Both the position numbers and the translations under genes were made by a program. Of a stretch of 5,282 bases of DNA, positions 1 through 5,282 are shown piece by piece. Position 1 is the first letter of the stretch. Each line of letters starts with the position of its first letter. Below the pieces are notes generated by a model that saw nothing but the letters and a program-made list of their open reading frames with translations, did not search any database and had not been told where the DNA came from. This DNA comes from an uncultured Granulicatella sp. (GTDB taxonomy: Bacteria > Bacillota > Bacilli > Lactobacillales > Aerococcaceae), in assembly GCA_938017885.1 (NCBI GenBank), contig CALIJD010000226.1:1-5282 (forward strand), given 5' to 3'.

Positions 1-2
1 AA

Positions 3-116
3 GCCTTCGTGAATACCCCAGCAGGGCCGTATGTACATGTCGTGATGGTTGTATTACTCATCGTGGGGATTTTCTTCTACGTATTGCGCATTATCCATTA
101 TTTATTTTTCCCATAA
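3..116 (+). CDS. C-terminal fragment of an unidentified membrane protein
   Basis: An open frame enters from the left edge and ends at TAA (114-116), leaving 37 codons. The peptide has a short polar lead-in (residues 1-10 of the fragment, including TPAGPY), then a strongly hydrophobic stretch rich in V, L, I and F at about residues 11-28, then LRIIHYLFFP at the C-terminus. This looks like one transmembrane helix with a very short tail carrying a single Arg. The other two + frames are either closed early or give a non-hydrophobic, Cys/Arg-rich peptide, so this frame is the best candidate. The stop lies just before a strong hairpin terminator, as expected for the end of a real gene. I do not recognise the family; the fragment is too short to name. 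The gene converges on the mevalonate operon and need not be related to it. Confidence 0.55.
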   Translation, partial: AFVNTPAGPYVHVVMVVLLIVGIFFYVLRIIHYLFFP

Positions 117-123
117 AAATATA

Positions 124-160
124 AAAATAGCTTAGGCATTGCCTAAGCTATTTTGCTTTT
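124..160. terminator. Bidirectional rho-independent terminator between convergent genes
   Basis: The arms at 124-137 (AAAATAGCTTAGGC) and 141-154 are perfect reverse complements: a 14-bp stem with a 3-nt loop (ATT, 138-140). On the + strand the stem runs into TTTTGCTTTT (151-160). On the - strand it runs into a T/A-rich run (complement of about 113-127). It can therefore end both the membrane-protein gene (stop at 114-116) and the mevalonate operon (stop of fni at 159-161). The stem begins 4 nt beyond the fni stop, and the + strand T-run overlaps that stop codon. Confidence 0.93.
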
Positions 161-1223
161 AACGTTGTGCAAGATGTTTCCAATCAATTCCGCGGGCATC
201 ACACCAGTTTTGGATGCTTGGTGCGACTACGATAGGGGCTTGTTGGAGACTAGAAATACTATCAGCACCGACAAGCGTTAAGATCGTTGTCAGTTGCTCT
301 TTCCATGTTTGAACAGTAGTAATAGCGTCTGGGAGGGAGTCTTCTTTACGTACGAGATGCAACATTTCACCAGACAATCCGACAAGACTGGATCCAAGCG
401 CGAAGCATTTGGCCATATCCATTGGCGTCTTCACACCGCCGGAAGCGATGATTGGGGTGCGGCTTCCTTGGGCTTCCATGAGCGACGTCAAGGTCGTTTG
501 CCCCCAGTCTTCTAGGAAATCGAGTTTATCTTCCTTGCGACGGCCGTTTTCGATTTTGGCGAAATTCGTACCGCCAGTACCGCTAATGTCGATTGCAGCA
601 ACTCCGATACTCTCTAGTTGCGCGATGGCTTCACGACTAAATCCGAATCCAACTTCTTTTACGATAACGGGAACGGCACTCGCTTTGACGATTTCTTCGA
701 TGTTTTTAAGCCAATTTGCAAAGACGCGGTCACCTTCTGGCATCACAAGTTCTTGTGCACGGTTGACGTGAATTTGAATTGCGTTGGCTTCGATGATGTC
801 GACAGCGCGTTTTGCGGCCTCAGCATCGTAATGTGCCCCAAGATTCGCGAAGAGGATCCCATTTGGATTTTCCTGGCGAATCACCTTGAAGCTTTCCGCA
901 CTTTCAGGAAATTTCATCGCGATACTCATCGAACCTGTCGCCATGGCCATGCCTGTTTCACGAGCCAAGATGGCTAAGCGCTGGTTTAACGCAGTCGTGA
1001 GTGGGCTACCACCTGTGATGGCGTTGATGAAGAATGGAACATCAAAGGTGAGTCCAGCAAGCTTGGTCTGCAGTGACACATCTGCCACATCAACGGTTGT
1101 GAAGGGATGATGCACGAAGCGCGTCTCCACGAATTCGGGAGCGCTCGCCGCACGGTATTGCTGGTTCGCATGCCCGACGTGTTCGTCCTTTCGATTCATT
1201 TGTTGTTGAAATAAATCCATCAT
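159..1223 (-). CDS. fni: Type 2 isopentenyl-diphosphate delta-isomerase (FMN-dependent)
   Basis: This cytosolic enzyme interconverts IPP and DMAPP, the last step of the pathway encoded here; the family needs reduced FMN and Mg2+ and is unrelated to type 1 isomerases. The 354-aa product is of usual length for the family and reads as a TIM barrel. Visible signatures in order are NRKDEH (10-15), NAITGGS (67-73), ATGSM (95-99), HVNRAQELVMPEGDR (152-166, with Q157 and the metal-binding acid E158), VKEVGFGFS (188-196), SGTGGTNF (214-221) and ASGGVKT (260-266), the last two being phosphate/FMN-binding loops. The start is a double ATG (1223 and 1220). The Shine-Dalgarno AAAGGAGA (1234-1227) ends 3 nt before the first ATG and 6 nt before the second, so the second may be the main start. 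It is the last gene of the operon, 9 nt after pmk, whose stop codon overlaps this ribosome-binding site. Confidence 0.96.
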   Translation of the reverse strand: MMDLFQQQMNRKDEHVGHANQQYRAASAPEFVETRFVHHPFTTVDVADVSLQTKLAGLTFDVPFFINAITGGSPLTTALNQRLAILARETGMAMATGSMSIAMKFPESAESFKVIRQENPNGILFANLGAHYDAEAAKRAVDIIEANAIQIHVNRAQELVMPEGDRVFANWLKNIEEIVKASAVPVIVKEVGFGFSREAIAQLESIGVAAIDISGTGGTNFAKIENGRRKEDKLDFLEDWGQTTLTSLMEAQGSRTPIIASGGVKTPMDMAKCFALGSSLVGLSGEMLHLVRKEDSLPDAITTVQTWKEQLTTILTLVGADSISSLQQAPIVVAPSIQNWCDARGIDWKHLAQR

Positions 1224-1226
1224 TAA

Positions 1227-1234
1227 TCTCCTTT
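1227..1234 (-). promoter_or_regulatory. Ribosome-binding site of fni, overlapping the pmk stop
   Basis: The - strand reads TAAAGGAGATTAATGATG: the pmk stop TAA (1235-1233) shares two bases with AAAGGAGA (1234-1227). A ribosome ending pmk thus stops on the fni ribosome-binding site, which favours coupled translation. Spacing from GGAG is 4 nt to the first ATG and 7 nt to the second. Confidence 0.85.
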
Positions 1235-2315
1235 ACCAGGCTTCTACGATGGTCAGCGGAAGCACTTGAATTTGAGCATGTGCCCATTGGGTTTCAATTT
1301 GTTGTCTTTGAGTTTCGTTTTGTGTAAAGCAAATGCCGCAGTCGCCACCACCAGCACCGGATGTTTTTGCGCAGGCACTATTTTGTTCTGCAAGGTCACA
1401 GAGCGTTTGAAGTGCTGGGGTTTCAATTTCCAGCTGCATTACTTTTGCAAATTGATTTAAGAGTGTGCGGTTTGCACGGATGCCTTCTTGTAAGGCTGGG
1501 ATATCTTGTTTGTTCCAAGCGTTTTGTAGGCCTTGAACGATGGCATGACTCTTTGTAAGAAATTCCTTGTAAAAAGCGTTATCGGTTTCGACTTTACGTT
1601 TCTTCTCAGTAGCTTGAATAAGTGAATCTGTAATAGCCACTTGCCCCGTCCATCCTACTAAGAGGTTGAAGTTTGGGATTTCTGGAAGACGAACGATGGT
1701 GAGGTCTTTCCAGTCAGCGTCACAAATGGCTTTCATCGAGTTGCTTTGTAATTGTTCGAGTAAATCGCTTCGGTCCGGGCTGGTATAATACACCAGTCCT
1801 CCAAAAGAAGAGGCGGCGATATCGCCAAAAGATCCACGTTGGGATAGGCGGAGATTCGTTAAAACACTCAGCTTATAAACGAGTGGCGGTGTTCTCGGAG
1901 TCTCGTAAAAATCAAGAACGGCTTGAATCGTTGCGACCACAACGGCACCACTCGAACCGAGTCCGTATTTAATACCACGCTTAGCGTCATCGAGCTCACT
2001 CGTGATCGAAAGCGAGTAGAGGGTGTTTGTATGTTTCCCAGTTTCTCGAACATATTGTTCTGCGACCAGAATCGCTTCTTCGACTAGTTTATAGGGATGC
2101 TCTCCTTTTGCACGGAATAGTTCCCCTTCGCGAGTCCATTCCACAACGATGTCTGAATTTTGCGTAGAGGTTAAACTTCCTACACTACTAGCTTCGTTGA
2201 TTGTGACGATTAAGTAGCGCGACACAGCTGCAATAATGGCACCGTGTCCGGGTTCGACAACCGCATATTCTCCGGCAATAAAGAGTTTACCGGGAGCTTT
2301 TGAAGTAATCGTCAC
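1233..2315 (-). CDS. mvaK2: Phosphomevalonate kinase (GHMP family)
   Basis: It phosphorylates mevalonate 5-phosphate to the 5-diphosphate using ATP. From the GTG start the product is 360 aa, close to known Firmicute enzymes. The N-terminal motif APGKLFIAGEYAVVEPG (7-23) is diagnostic of this branch of the superfamily. The ATP-binding glycine loop KYGLGSSGAVVVA is at 116-128, GSFGDIAASSFGG with the conserved Asp165 at 161-173, and the C-terminal motif KTSGAGGGDCGI at 317-328. I prefer GTG at 2315 over the ATG at 2351 because it lies 4 nt after the mvaD stop, has AAGGG (2330-2326) 10 nt upstream, and puts the family motif at the usual distance from the N-terminus. The ATG would add 12 residues (MLLVRLSKGSER), overlap mvaD by 32 bp and has no convincing Shine-Dalgarno. 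The function is secure; the start is an inference. Confidence 0.95.
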   Translation of the reverse strand: MTITSKAPGKLFIAGEYAVVEPGHGAIIAAVSRYLIVTINEASSVGSLTSTQNSDIVVEWTREGELFRAKGEHPYKLVEEAILVAEQYVRETGKHTNTLYSLSITSELDDAKRGIKYGLGSSGAVVVATIQAVLDFYETPRTPPLVYKLSVLTNLRLSQRGSFGDIAASSFGGLVYYTSPDRSDLLEQLQSNSMKAICDADWKDLTIVRLPEIPNFNLLVGWTGQVAITDSLIQATEKKRKVETDNAFYKEFLTKSHAIVQGLQNAWNKQDIPALQEGIRANRTLLNQFAKVMQLEIETPALQTLCDLAEQNSACAKTSGAGGGDCGICFTQNETQRQQIETQWAHAQIQVLPLTIVEAW

Positions 2316-2330
2316 TCGCTCACTTCCCTT
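2316..2330 (-). promoter_or_regulatory. Ribosome-binding site that decides the pmk start
   Basis: On the - strand the end of mvaD reads GAAGGGAAGTGAGCGA and then GTG. AAGGG (2330-2326) and the adjoining AAGTGA resemble an extended Shine-Dalgarno (AAGGAGGTGA) with a small insertion. The mvaD stop TGA (2322-2320) is part of it. It supports GTG at 2315-2313 as the phosphomevalonate kinase start; the ATG at 2351 has nothing comparable. Confidence 0.6.
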
Positions 2331-3342
2331 CGAAAGCCGCACGAGAAGCATTCCATTCGTCTTCTGTCAACGTACGAATGCCTTCTCCTGGAAGTGTAGG
2401 AATCAGTTTTTCGCTCGGGAATACTTTGCTAAGCTCTTCCAGAATCGCAGGAATATCACTTGCCTTGCAGATGACTTTGACGTTTGGTCCCGCATCCATC
2501 GTGAAGTAGGCGGGAATGCCTCGTTCTTCTCGAATCGTGCGAATTGTTTGTTGGGCGATAATACTCTCCGGTTCAAAATAACAGAATGGAGGGTTACTTG
2601 CCAGCATCGTAGCGTGCATTTTCATGCCGTTAAATTCCGCAATAGAGCCGATACGATGAATGTCGCGGTCCTTGATAGCCTCTTTGATGTCGGCTAAATC
2701 GGTTGCCGCTGAAGTGACCCAACCTTCGTAAAATGGAGAAGTAGAAACGGTCAATTCCATTCCGGCACGACTCGAAATCTTTTTCTCGGCCGCGCTCACG
2801 ACGATAATAATCATCCCGATGTCAAAGTTTGCATCGTTGACAGGAATCGCCATGCTGTTCTCGTTGGAGTCGCCTTTATTCCATTCGACAAATCCGCCAA
2901 AGAGACTACGAGTGGCGCTACCGCTCCCACGACGCGCGTAAGTCGATAGTTTTTGAGCAGGCATGTTAAGACCGGTTGCCTCGTTCATTGCCCCTGCCAG
3001 TGCCGCAAAGGCGGAAGCAGAGCTCGCAAGACCTGCTGCAGTTGGGACAAAGTTTAGGCTCTCGACACGAGCACGACGCGAGTCTCCCGTTTCTGCGCGG
3101 AATAAGTCTAAGAAGCGCGTGATTTTAGCGGTCGCCGCTTCGTCTTGTCTGTTGCCGTTGAGATAGAACTCGTCTTCCGTTAACTCATCGGAGAGTTCGA
3201 CTTTTGTATCGGTATAGAAAGCTTCAAGGGTTAAAGAGAGGCTACTATTCATCGGAATGAAAAGCTCTTTATTTTCTTTTCCCCAATATTTAATGAGTGC
3301 GATATTCGTATGCGCACGCGTAATTCCAATCGATGTGGTCAT
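2320..3342 (-). CDS. mvaD: Diphosphomevalonate decarboxylase
   Basis: It performs the ATP-driven decarboxylation of mevalonate 5-diphosphate to IPP, the committed exit of the lower mevalonate pathway. The 340-aa product has the family landmarks: NIALIKYWGK (13-22), PMNSSLSLTL (30-39), the ATP loop PTAAGLASSASAFAAL (100-115), RRGSGSATRSLFGG (137-150), a KKISSR segment (187-192), and MDAGPNVKV (282-290), whose D283 corresponds to the catalytic Asp of the family. The frame stays open 39 codons further upstream, to an ATG at 3459, but that extension lies wholly inside mvk and is not family-like. The ATG at 3342-3340 gives the typical N-terminus MTTSIGITRAHTNIALIKYWGK and has AAAAAGGAG 8 nt upstream. 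It overlaps the mvk stop in TAATG, which suggests translational coupling. No key residue is missing. Confidence 0.97.
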   Translation of the reverse strand: MTTSIGITRAHTNIALIKYWGKENKELFIPMNSSLSLTLEAFYTDTKVELSDELTEDEFYLNGNRQDEAATAKITRFLDLFRAETGDSRRARVESLNFVPTAAGLASSASAFAALAGAMNEATGLNMPAQKLSTYARRGSGSATRSLFGGFVEWNKGDSNENSMAIPVNDANFDIGMIIIVVSAAEKKISSRAGMELTVSTSPFYEGWVTSAATDLADIKEAIKDRDIHRIGSIAEFNGMKMHATMLASNPPFCYFEPESIIAQQTIRTIREERGIPAYFTMDAGPNVKVICKASDIPAILEELSKVFPSEKLIPTLPGEGIRTLTEDEWNASRAAFEGK

Positions 3343-4313
3343 TAGCTCTTCTCCTTTTTGGCGAGCGACTGAATCCAGACCGCTTGCGCTCCTTTTTTCA
3401 TGAATTGTTCTTGTAAATGAAGGGCGTCGGTCTCTGTAGCTACAAGGGCAATCATACAACCGCCTAAGCCACCACCTGTGACTTTTGCCCCGAGTGCATG
3501 ATTTTCGTGAGCTGTACTGACGAGAGCCTCAATGATATCATGAGAAACCCCTAATTTTTTAAGGCGGTCGTGATTAGAATTCATCAGCTGACCGAGTTTT
3601 AGAGGATCTTTGGTTTCGATAGCGGTCTTAGTATCTTGCACGATGGCACCAATTGATTGAACTGCGTCTGACCCAGTTTCGTTAGTGGTAGGATCGATGA
3701 TGCGCTCTTGCAAAGTACTTACATGATGGACCGCTTGCTTCGTATTCCCAGTCACGCCTGAATCCGCAATGACGAGATACGCTGGCATATCTAGCTCAAG
3801 CGTTTGAAGTTCTTGTTCCTTTTGGAAAAAGACCGGACGAGTGCCGCTTGTTGTAGCTGTATCGACACCGCTTGGATTGCCATGCGAAATGGTTTCAGCT
3901 CCCTGTACGATGTCCCATAAAGTGGCATCGGATAAAGGCGTATTGAAAAAATCAAAAATGGCACGCACGACCGCCACGCTTACTGCAGCGCTGGATCCCA
4001 TGCCTCTTTCAGCTGGAATCGTTGACTCGATGGAGAGGACAAAAGCATGACTCGTGACTTCTTTTGAAGAGGCAAGTAAAAATGCTTTTTGAATCGCAAA
4101 CTGCAGTCCTGCCATTGAAGCGGGCATGCTTTGAAGGTCCCCTGAGTATAATTCGCATTCGATCGTTTGGCCTTTGGGTGCAGTGACGATATCGGCTTTC
4201 ACAAACACCGCATTAATGGGTAGTGCAATAGCTGGTTTATGATAGACGACAGCATGTTCACCGGCTAAAATGATTTTTCCATTGGCGAGGCCTGTTCCCT
4301 TTTGTAGTTTCAT
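3342..4313 (-). CDS. mvk: Mevalonate kinase
   Basis: It transfers phosphate from ATP to mevalonate, the entry to the lower mevalonate pathway. The 323-aa product shows the three GHMP motifs: GKIILAGEHAVVYHKPAIALP (12-32; A17-G18-E19-H20 is typical of mevalonate kinases), PAERGMGSSAAVSVA (100-114, ATP phosphate loop) and KVTGGGLGGCMI (277-288). HGNPSGVDTATT (144-155) contains the conserved catalytic Asp151 and separates it from the galactokinase and homoserine kinase branches. The ATG at 4313 has AAAGGG (4326-4321) 7 nt upstream. It is the first gene of the operon, immediately followed by mvaD. The symbol mvaK1 is also used in streptococci. In some bacteria this enzyme is feedback-inhibited by diphosphomevalonate; the sequence alone does not show whether that holds here. 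Confidence 0.97.
   Translation of the reverse strand: MKLQKGTGLANGKIILAGEHAVVYHKPAIALPINAVFVKADIVTAPKGQTIECELYSGDLQSMPASMAGLQFAIQKAFLLASSKEVTSHAFVLSIESTIPAERGMGSSAAVSVAVVRAIFDFFNTPLSDATLWDIVQGAETISHGNPSGVDTATTSGTRPVFFQKEQELQTLELDMPAYLVIADSGVTGNTKQAVHHVSTLQERIIDPTTNETGSDAVQSIGAIVQDTKTAIETKDPLKLGQLMNSNHDRLKKLGVSHDIIEALVSTAHENHALGAKVTGGGLGGCMIALVATETDALHLQEQFMKKGAQAVWIQSLAKKEKS
3351..3359 (-). promoter_or_regulatory. Ribosome-binding site of mvaD inside the end of mvk
   Basis: AAAAAGGAG on the - strand (3359-3351) lies within the last codons of mvk, 8 nt before the mvaD ATG. It fixes the mvaD start at 3342 rather than the long upstream extension of the same frame. Confidence 0.85.
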
Positions 4314-4343
4314 ACGACATCCCTTTCTTCGTTTTCAATTCAC

Positions 4344-4372
4344 ATTCTACTAGATTCGTTCCCCTTCGTAAA
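4344..4372 (-). promoter_or_regulatory. Candidate promoter of the mevalonate operon (proximal)
   Basis: On the - strand TTTACG (4372-4367; 4 of 6 against TTGACA) is followed after 17 nt by TAGAAT (4349-4344; 5 of 6 against TATAAT). Transcription would start near 4336-4339, giving a leader of roughly 25 nt that still includes the mvk ribosome-binding site. It was found by eye, and promoters of this strength also arise by chance in A/T-rich DNA. Confidence 0.45.
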
Positions 4373-4404
4373 CAAGCATGCTGATTTCATGGGAAAAACT
4401 TAAG

Positions 4405-4432
4405 ATTATAAAGAAACGAATCATAGAAACAG
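4405..4432 (-). promoter_or_regulatory. Alternative candidate promoter of the mevalonate operon (distal)
   Basis: A perfect TATAAT lies on the - strand at 4410-4405. The best -35 at 16-nt spacing is CTGTTT (4432-4427), only 2 of 6, and no TGn extension is seen, so it would need an activator or be weak. If used, the mvk leader would be about 85 nt and the element would overlap the -35 of the coaA promoter on the other strand. Confidence 0.35.
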
Positions 4433-4452
4433 TGTGCTACTTATGGTACAAT
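4424..4452 (+). promoter_or_regulatory. Candidate extended -10 promoter of coaA
   Basis: TAGAAA (4424-4429; 4 of 6) is separated by exactly 17 nt from TACAAT (4447-4452; 5 of 6). The -10 is preceded by TGG (4444-4446), the TGn extension common in Gram-positive promoters. Transcription would start near 4459, giving a leader of about 33 nt. Confidence 0.6.
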
Positions 4453-4476
4453 TCAAGAATAGTAAACCTGTAACTG

Positions 4477-4483
4477 AAGGAGA
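4477..4483 (+). promoter_or_regulatory. Ribosome-binding site that fixes a TTG start for coaA
   Basis: AAGGAGA is a strong Shine-Dalgarno, with GGAG ending 9 nt before TTG at 4492. An in-frame TAA at 4471-4473 rules out a start further upstream. The first in-frame ATG (4552) has no comparable site and would remove 20 family-like residues. Confidence 0.85.
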
Positions 4484-4491
4484 CGAATCCG

Positions 4492-5282
4492 TTGAGAGAA
4501 AACGAGACGTATTATCAGATTCTAAGAAGTGAGTGGAGCCAATATAAAGGCATGCATCCATTCACGATGACAAGCGCAGAACTTGCGCACTTAACGTCAT
4601 TAAATGACCGCATTTCCCTACAAGACGTGCAAGAAGTGTATGTGCCGATGCTGGATTATTTTGATGTATATTTTAAAAAACATATTGAATTACATACCGA
4701 GGAGCAACAGTTTCTGAATCAACAGAAGAAAACCGTGCCGTTTATTATCGGGGTTTCAGGAAGTGTGGCTGTTGGGAAGAGTACAACGGCTCGTTTAATG
4801 CAAACGATGCTACAACAACGCTACCCAAGTAAACGGGTGTCGCTGATGACAACGGATGGATTCTTGCTTCCAACAAAAGAGTTAATTCAACGTGGCATTT
4901 TGGACCGTAAAGGATTCCCGGAAAGTTACGACATGGAAGCTCTCGTTCATTTCTTACTCGAAGTGAAGACCGGAAATCCAAGCGTGGATGCGCCGGTGTA
5001 TTCGCATGAGATTTACGATATTGTGCCAGGGGAAGTGCAGACGATTGAGTCGCCCGACATTTTGATTGTGGAGGGGATTAATGTGTTGCAACTGCCACCC
5101 AATCGTGAAATTTACGTGAGTGATTTCTTCGACTGGTCGATTTTTGTAGATGCCGATGCAACGCTGATTGAGCAATGGTACTTGGAGCGCTTCGAGCTCT
5201 TAATGGACCGTGCGAAAACACAGCCGGATAATTACTACTATCAATATGCGATTGGGAATCGTGCGGACGCGATTGCGATGGC
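4492..5282 (+). CDS. coaA: Pantothenate kinase, type I (CoaA), 3' end cut by the window
   Basis: It phosphorylates pantothenate with ATP, the first and usually rate-controlling step of coenzyme A synthesis; in the family CoA is a competitive feedback inhibitor. The visible 263 complete codons correspond to most of a protein that is normally a little over 300 aa. Landmarks that match the E. coli enzyme are the P-loop GSVAVGKSTTAR (90-101), the acidic TTDGF (120-124), KGFPESYDM, APVYSHEIYD (167-176), PDILIVEGINVLQ (188-200) and VSDFFDWSIFVDA. The N-terminus from TTG (WSQYKGMHPFTMTSAELAHL) aligns in character with the family N-terminal region, supporting the TTG start. The gene is divergent from the mevalonate operon and has its own promoter-like element. 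The frame is intact to the edge. Confidence 0.96.
   Translation, partial: MRENETYYQILRSEWSQYKGMHPFTMTSAELAHLTSLNDRISLQDVQEVYVPMLDYFDVYFKKHIELHTEEQQFLNQQKKTVPFIIGVSGSVAVGKSTTARLMQTMLQQRYPSKRVSLMTTDGFLLPTKELIQRGILDRKGFPESYDMEALVHFLLEVKTGNPSVDAPVYSHEIYDIVPGEVQTIESPDILIVEGINVLQLPPNREIYVSDFFDWSIFVDADATLIEQWYLERFELLMDRAKTQPDNYYYQYAIGNRADAIAM

Larger units (their letters stand above)
4314..4491. other. Divergent intergenic control region between mvk and coaA
   Basis: This 178-bp gap is the only sizeable non-coding stretch in the window. It is A/T-rich and holds promoter-like elements on both strands, the mvk Shine-Dalgarno (4326-4321) and the coaA Shine-Dalgarno (4477-4483). No riboswitch, T-box, attenuator hairpin or credible small gene was seen. 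The 7-mer ACGAATC occurs at 4416-4422 and 4483-4489, and inverted (GATTCGT) at 4353-4359; this may be chance. Confidence 0.8.

Noticed and set aside
294..1110. Several + strand open frames (73-120 codons) antisense to fni
   Set aside because: All are opposite the isomerase gene, which has complete family motifs; their peptides show no domain or signal features.
2236..2697. 153-codon open frame on the + strand antisense to pmk and mvaD
   Set aside because: It lies wholly opposite two well-conserved genes, has no family-like motif and no clear ribosome-binding site; it is a shadow of their codon use.
3343..3459. 39-codon upstream extension of the mvaD frame
   Set aside because: It lies inside mvk, is rich in Arg and Cys unlike the family N-terminus, and the ATG at 3342 has the Shine-Dalgarno.
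4340..4390. 16-codon leader-peptide candidate on the - strand upstream of mvk (ATG at 4390, TGA ending at 4340)
   Set aside because: It has no Shine-Dalgarno, no run of regulatory codons, no attenuator hairpin after it, and may not be transcribed if the proximal promoter is used.
4376..4390. GCATGC palindrome and repeated CATG near the middle of the intergenic region
   Set aside because: Six-base palindromes are common by chance and this one has no extended dyad symmetry.
4745..5175. Two - strand open frames (78 and 73 codons) antisense to coaA
   Set aside because: They overlap coaA including its P-loop region and have no independent support.
1..5282. Search for mobile elements, CRISPR, tRNA/rRNA, attachment sites or an undescribed system
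   Set aside because: Every stretch over 200 bp is covered by recognisable housekeeping genes with intact motifs; no terminal repeats, repeat arrays, cloverleaf structures or unknown accessory genes were seen.

Overview
The window looks like chromosomal core DNA of a mevalonate-using Firmicute, most likely a member of the Lactobacillales. This rests on three things. The gene order is mevalonate kinase, diphosphomevalonate decarboxylase, phosphomevalonate kinase, then type 2 isopentenyl-diphosphate isomerase, as found in streptococci, enterococci and lactobacilli. The neighbouring pantothenate kinase is of the classical CoaA (type I) form, whereas Staphylococcus, the other well-known mevalonate-using Firmicute group, carries a type II enzyme. 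The Shine-Dalgarno sites are strong and Gram-positive in style. I cannot name the genus from sequence alone.

Layout. Bases 3-116 (+) are the last 37 codons of an unidentified membrane protein. Bases 124-160 hold a perfect 14-bp hairpin with T-rich runs on both sides, a shared bidirectional terminator between that gene and the convergent operon. Bases 159-4313 (-) are a tightly packed four-gene operon, transcribed right to left: mvk (3342-4313), mvaD (2320-3342), pmk/mvaK2 (1233-2315) and fni/idi2 (159-1223). Junctions are a TAATG overlap, a 4-nt gap and a 9-nt gap, with each downstream Shine-Dalgarno lying in or against the end of the upstream gene. Bases 4314-4491 are a 178-bp divergent intergenic region with promoter-like elements on both strands. 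From 4492 (+) coaA starts at a TTG and runs off the right edge.

Function. The four operon enzymes convert mevalonate to phosphomevalonate, diphosphomevalonate, isopentenyl diphosphate (IPP) and dimethylallyl diphosphate (DMAPP), the precursors of undecaprenyl phosphate and other isoprenoids. The three ATP-using enzymes all belong to the GHMP kinase superfamily and all keep their glycine-rich motifs and key acidic residues; the fourth is an unrelated FMN enzyme. The genes making mevalonate from acetyl-CoA (mvaS and mvaA) are not in the window. CoaA performs the first committed step of coenzyme A synthesis.

I found no mobile element, CRISPR array, RNA gene, or sign of an undescribed system. 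The points worth a second look are start-codon choices, the shared terminator, and the divergent control region.
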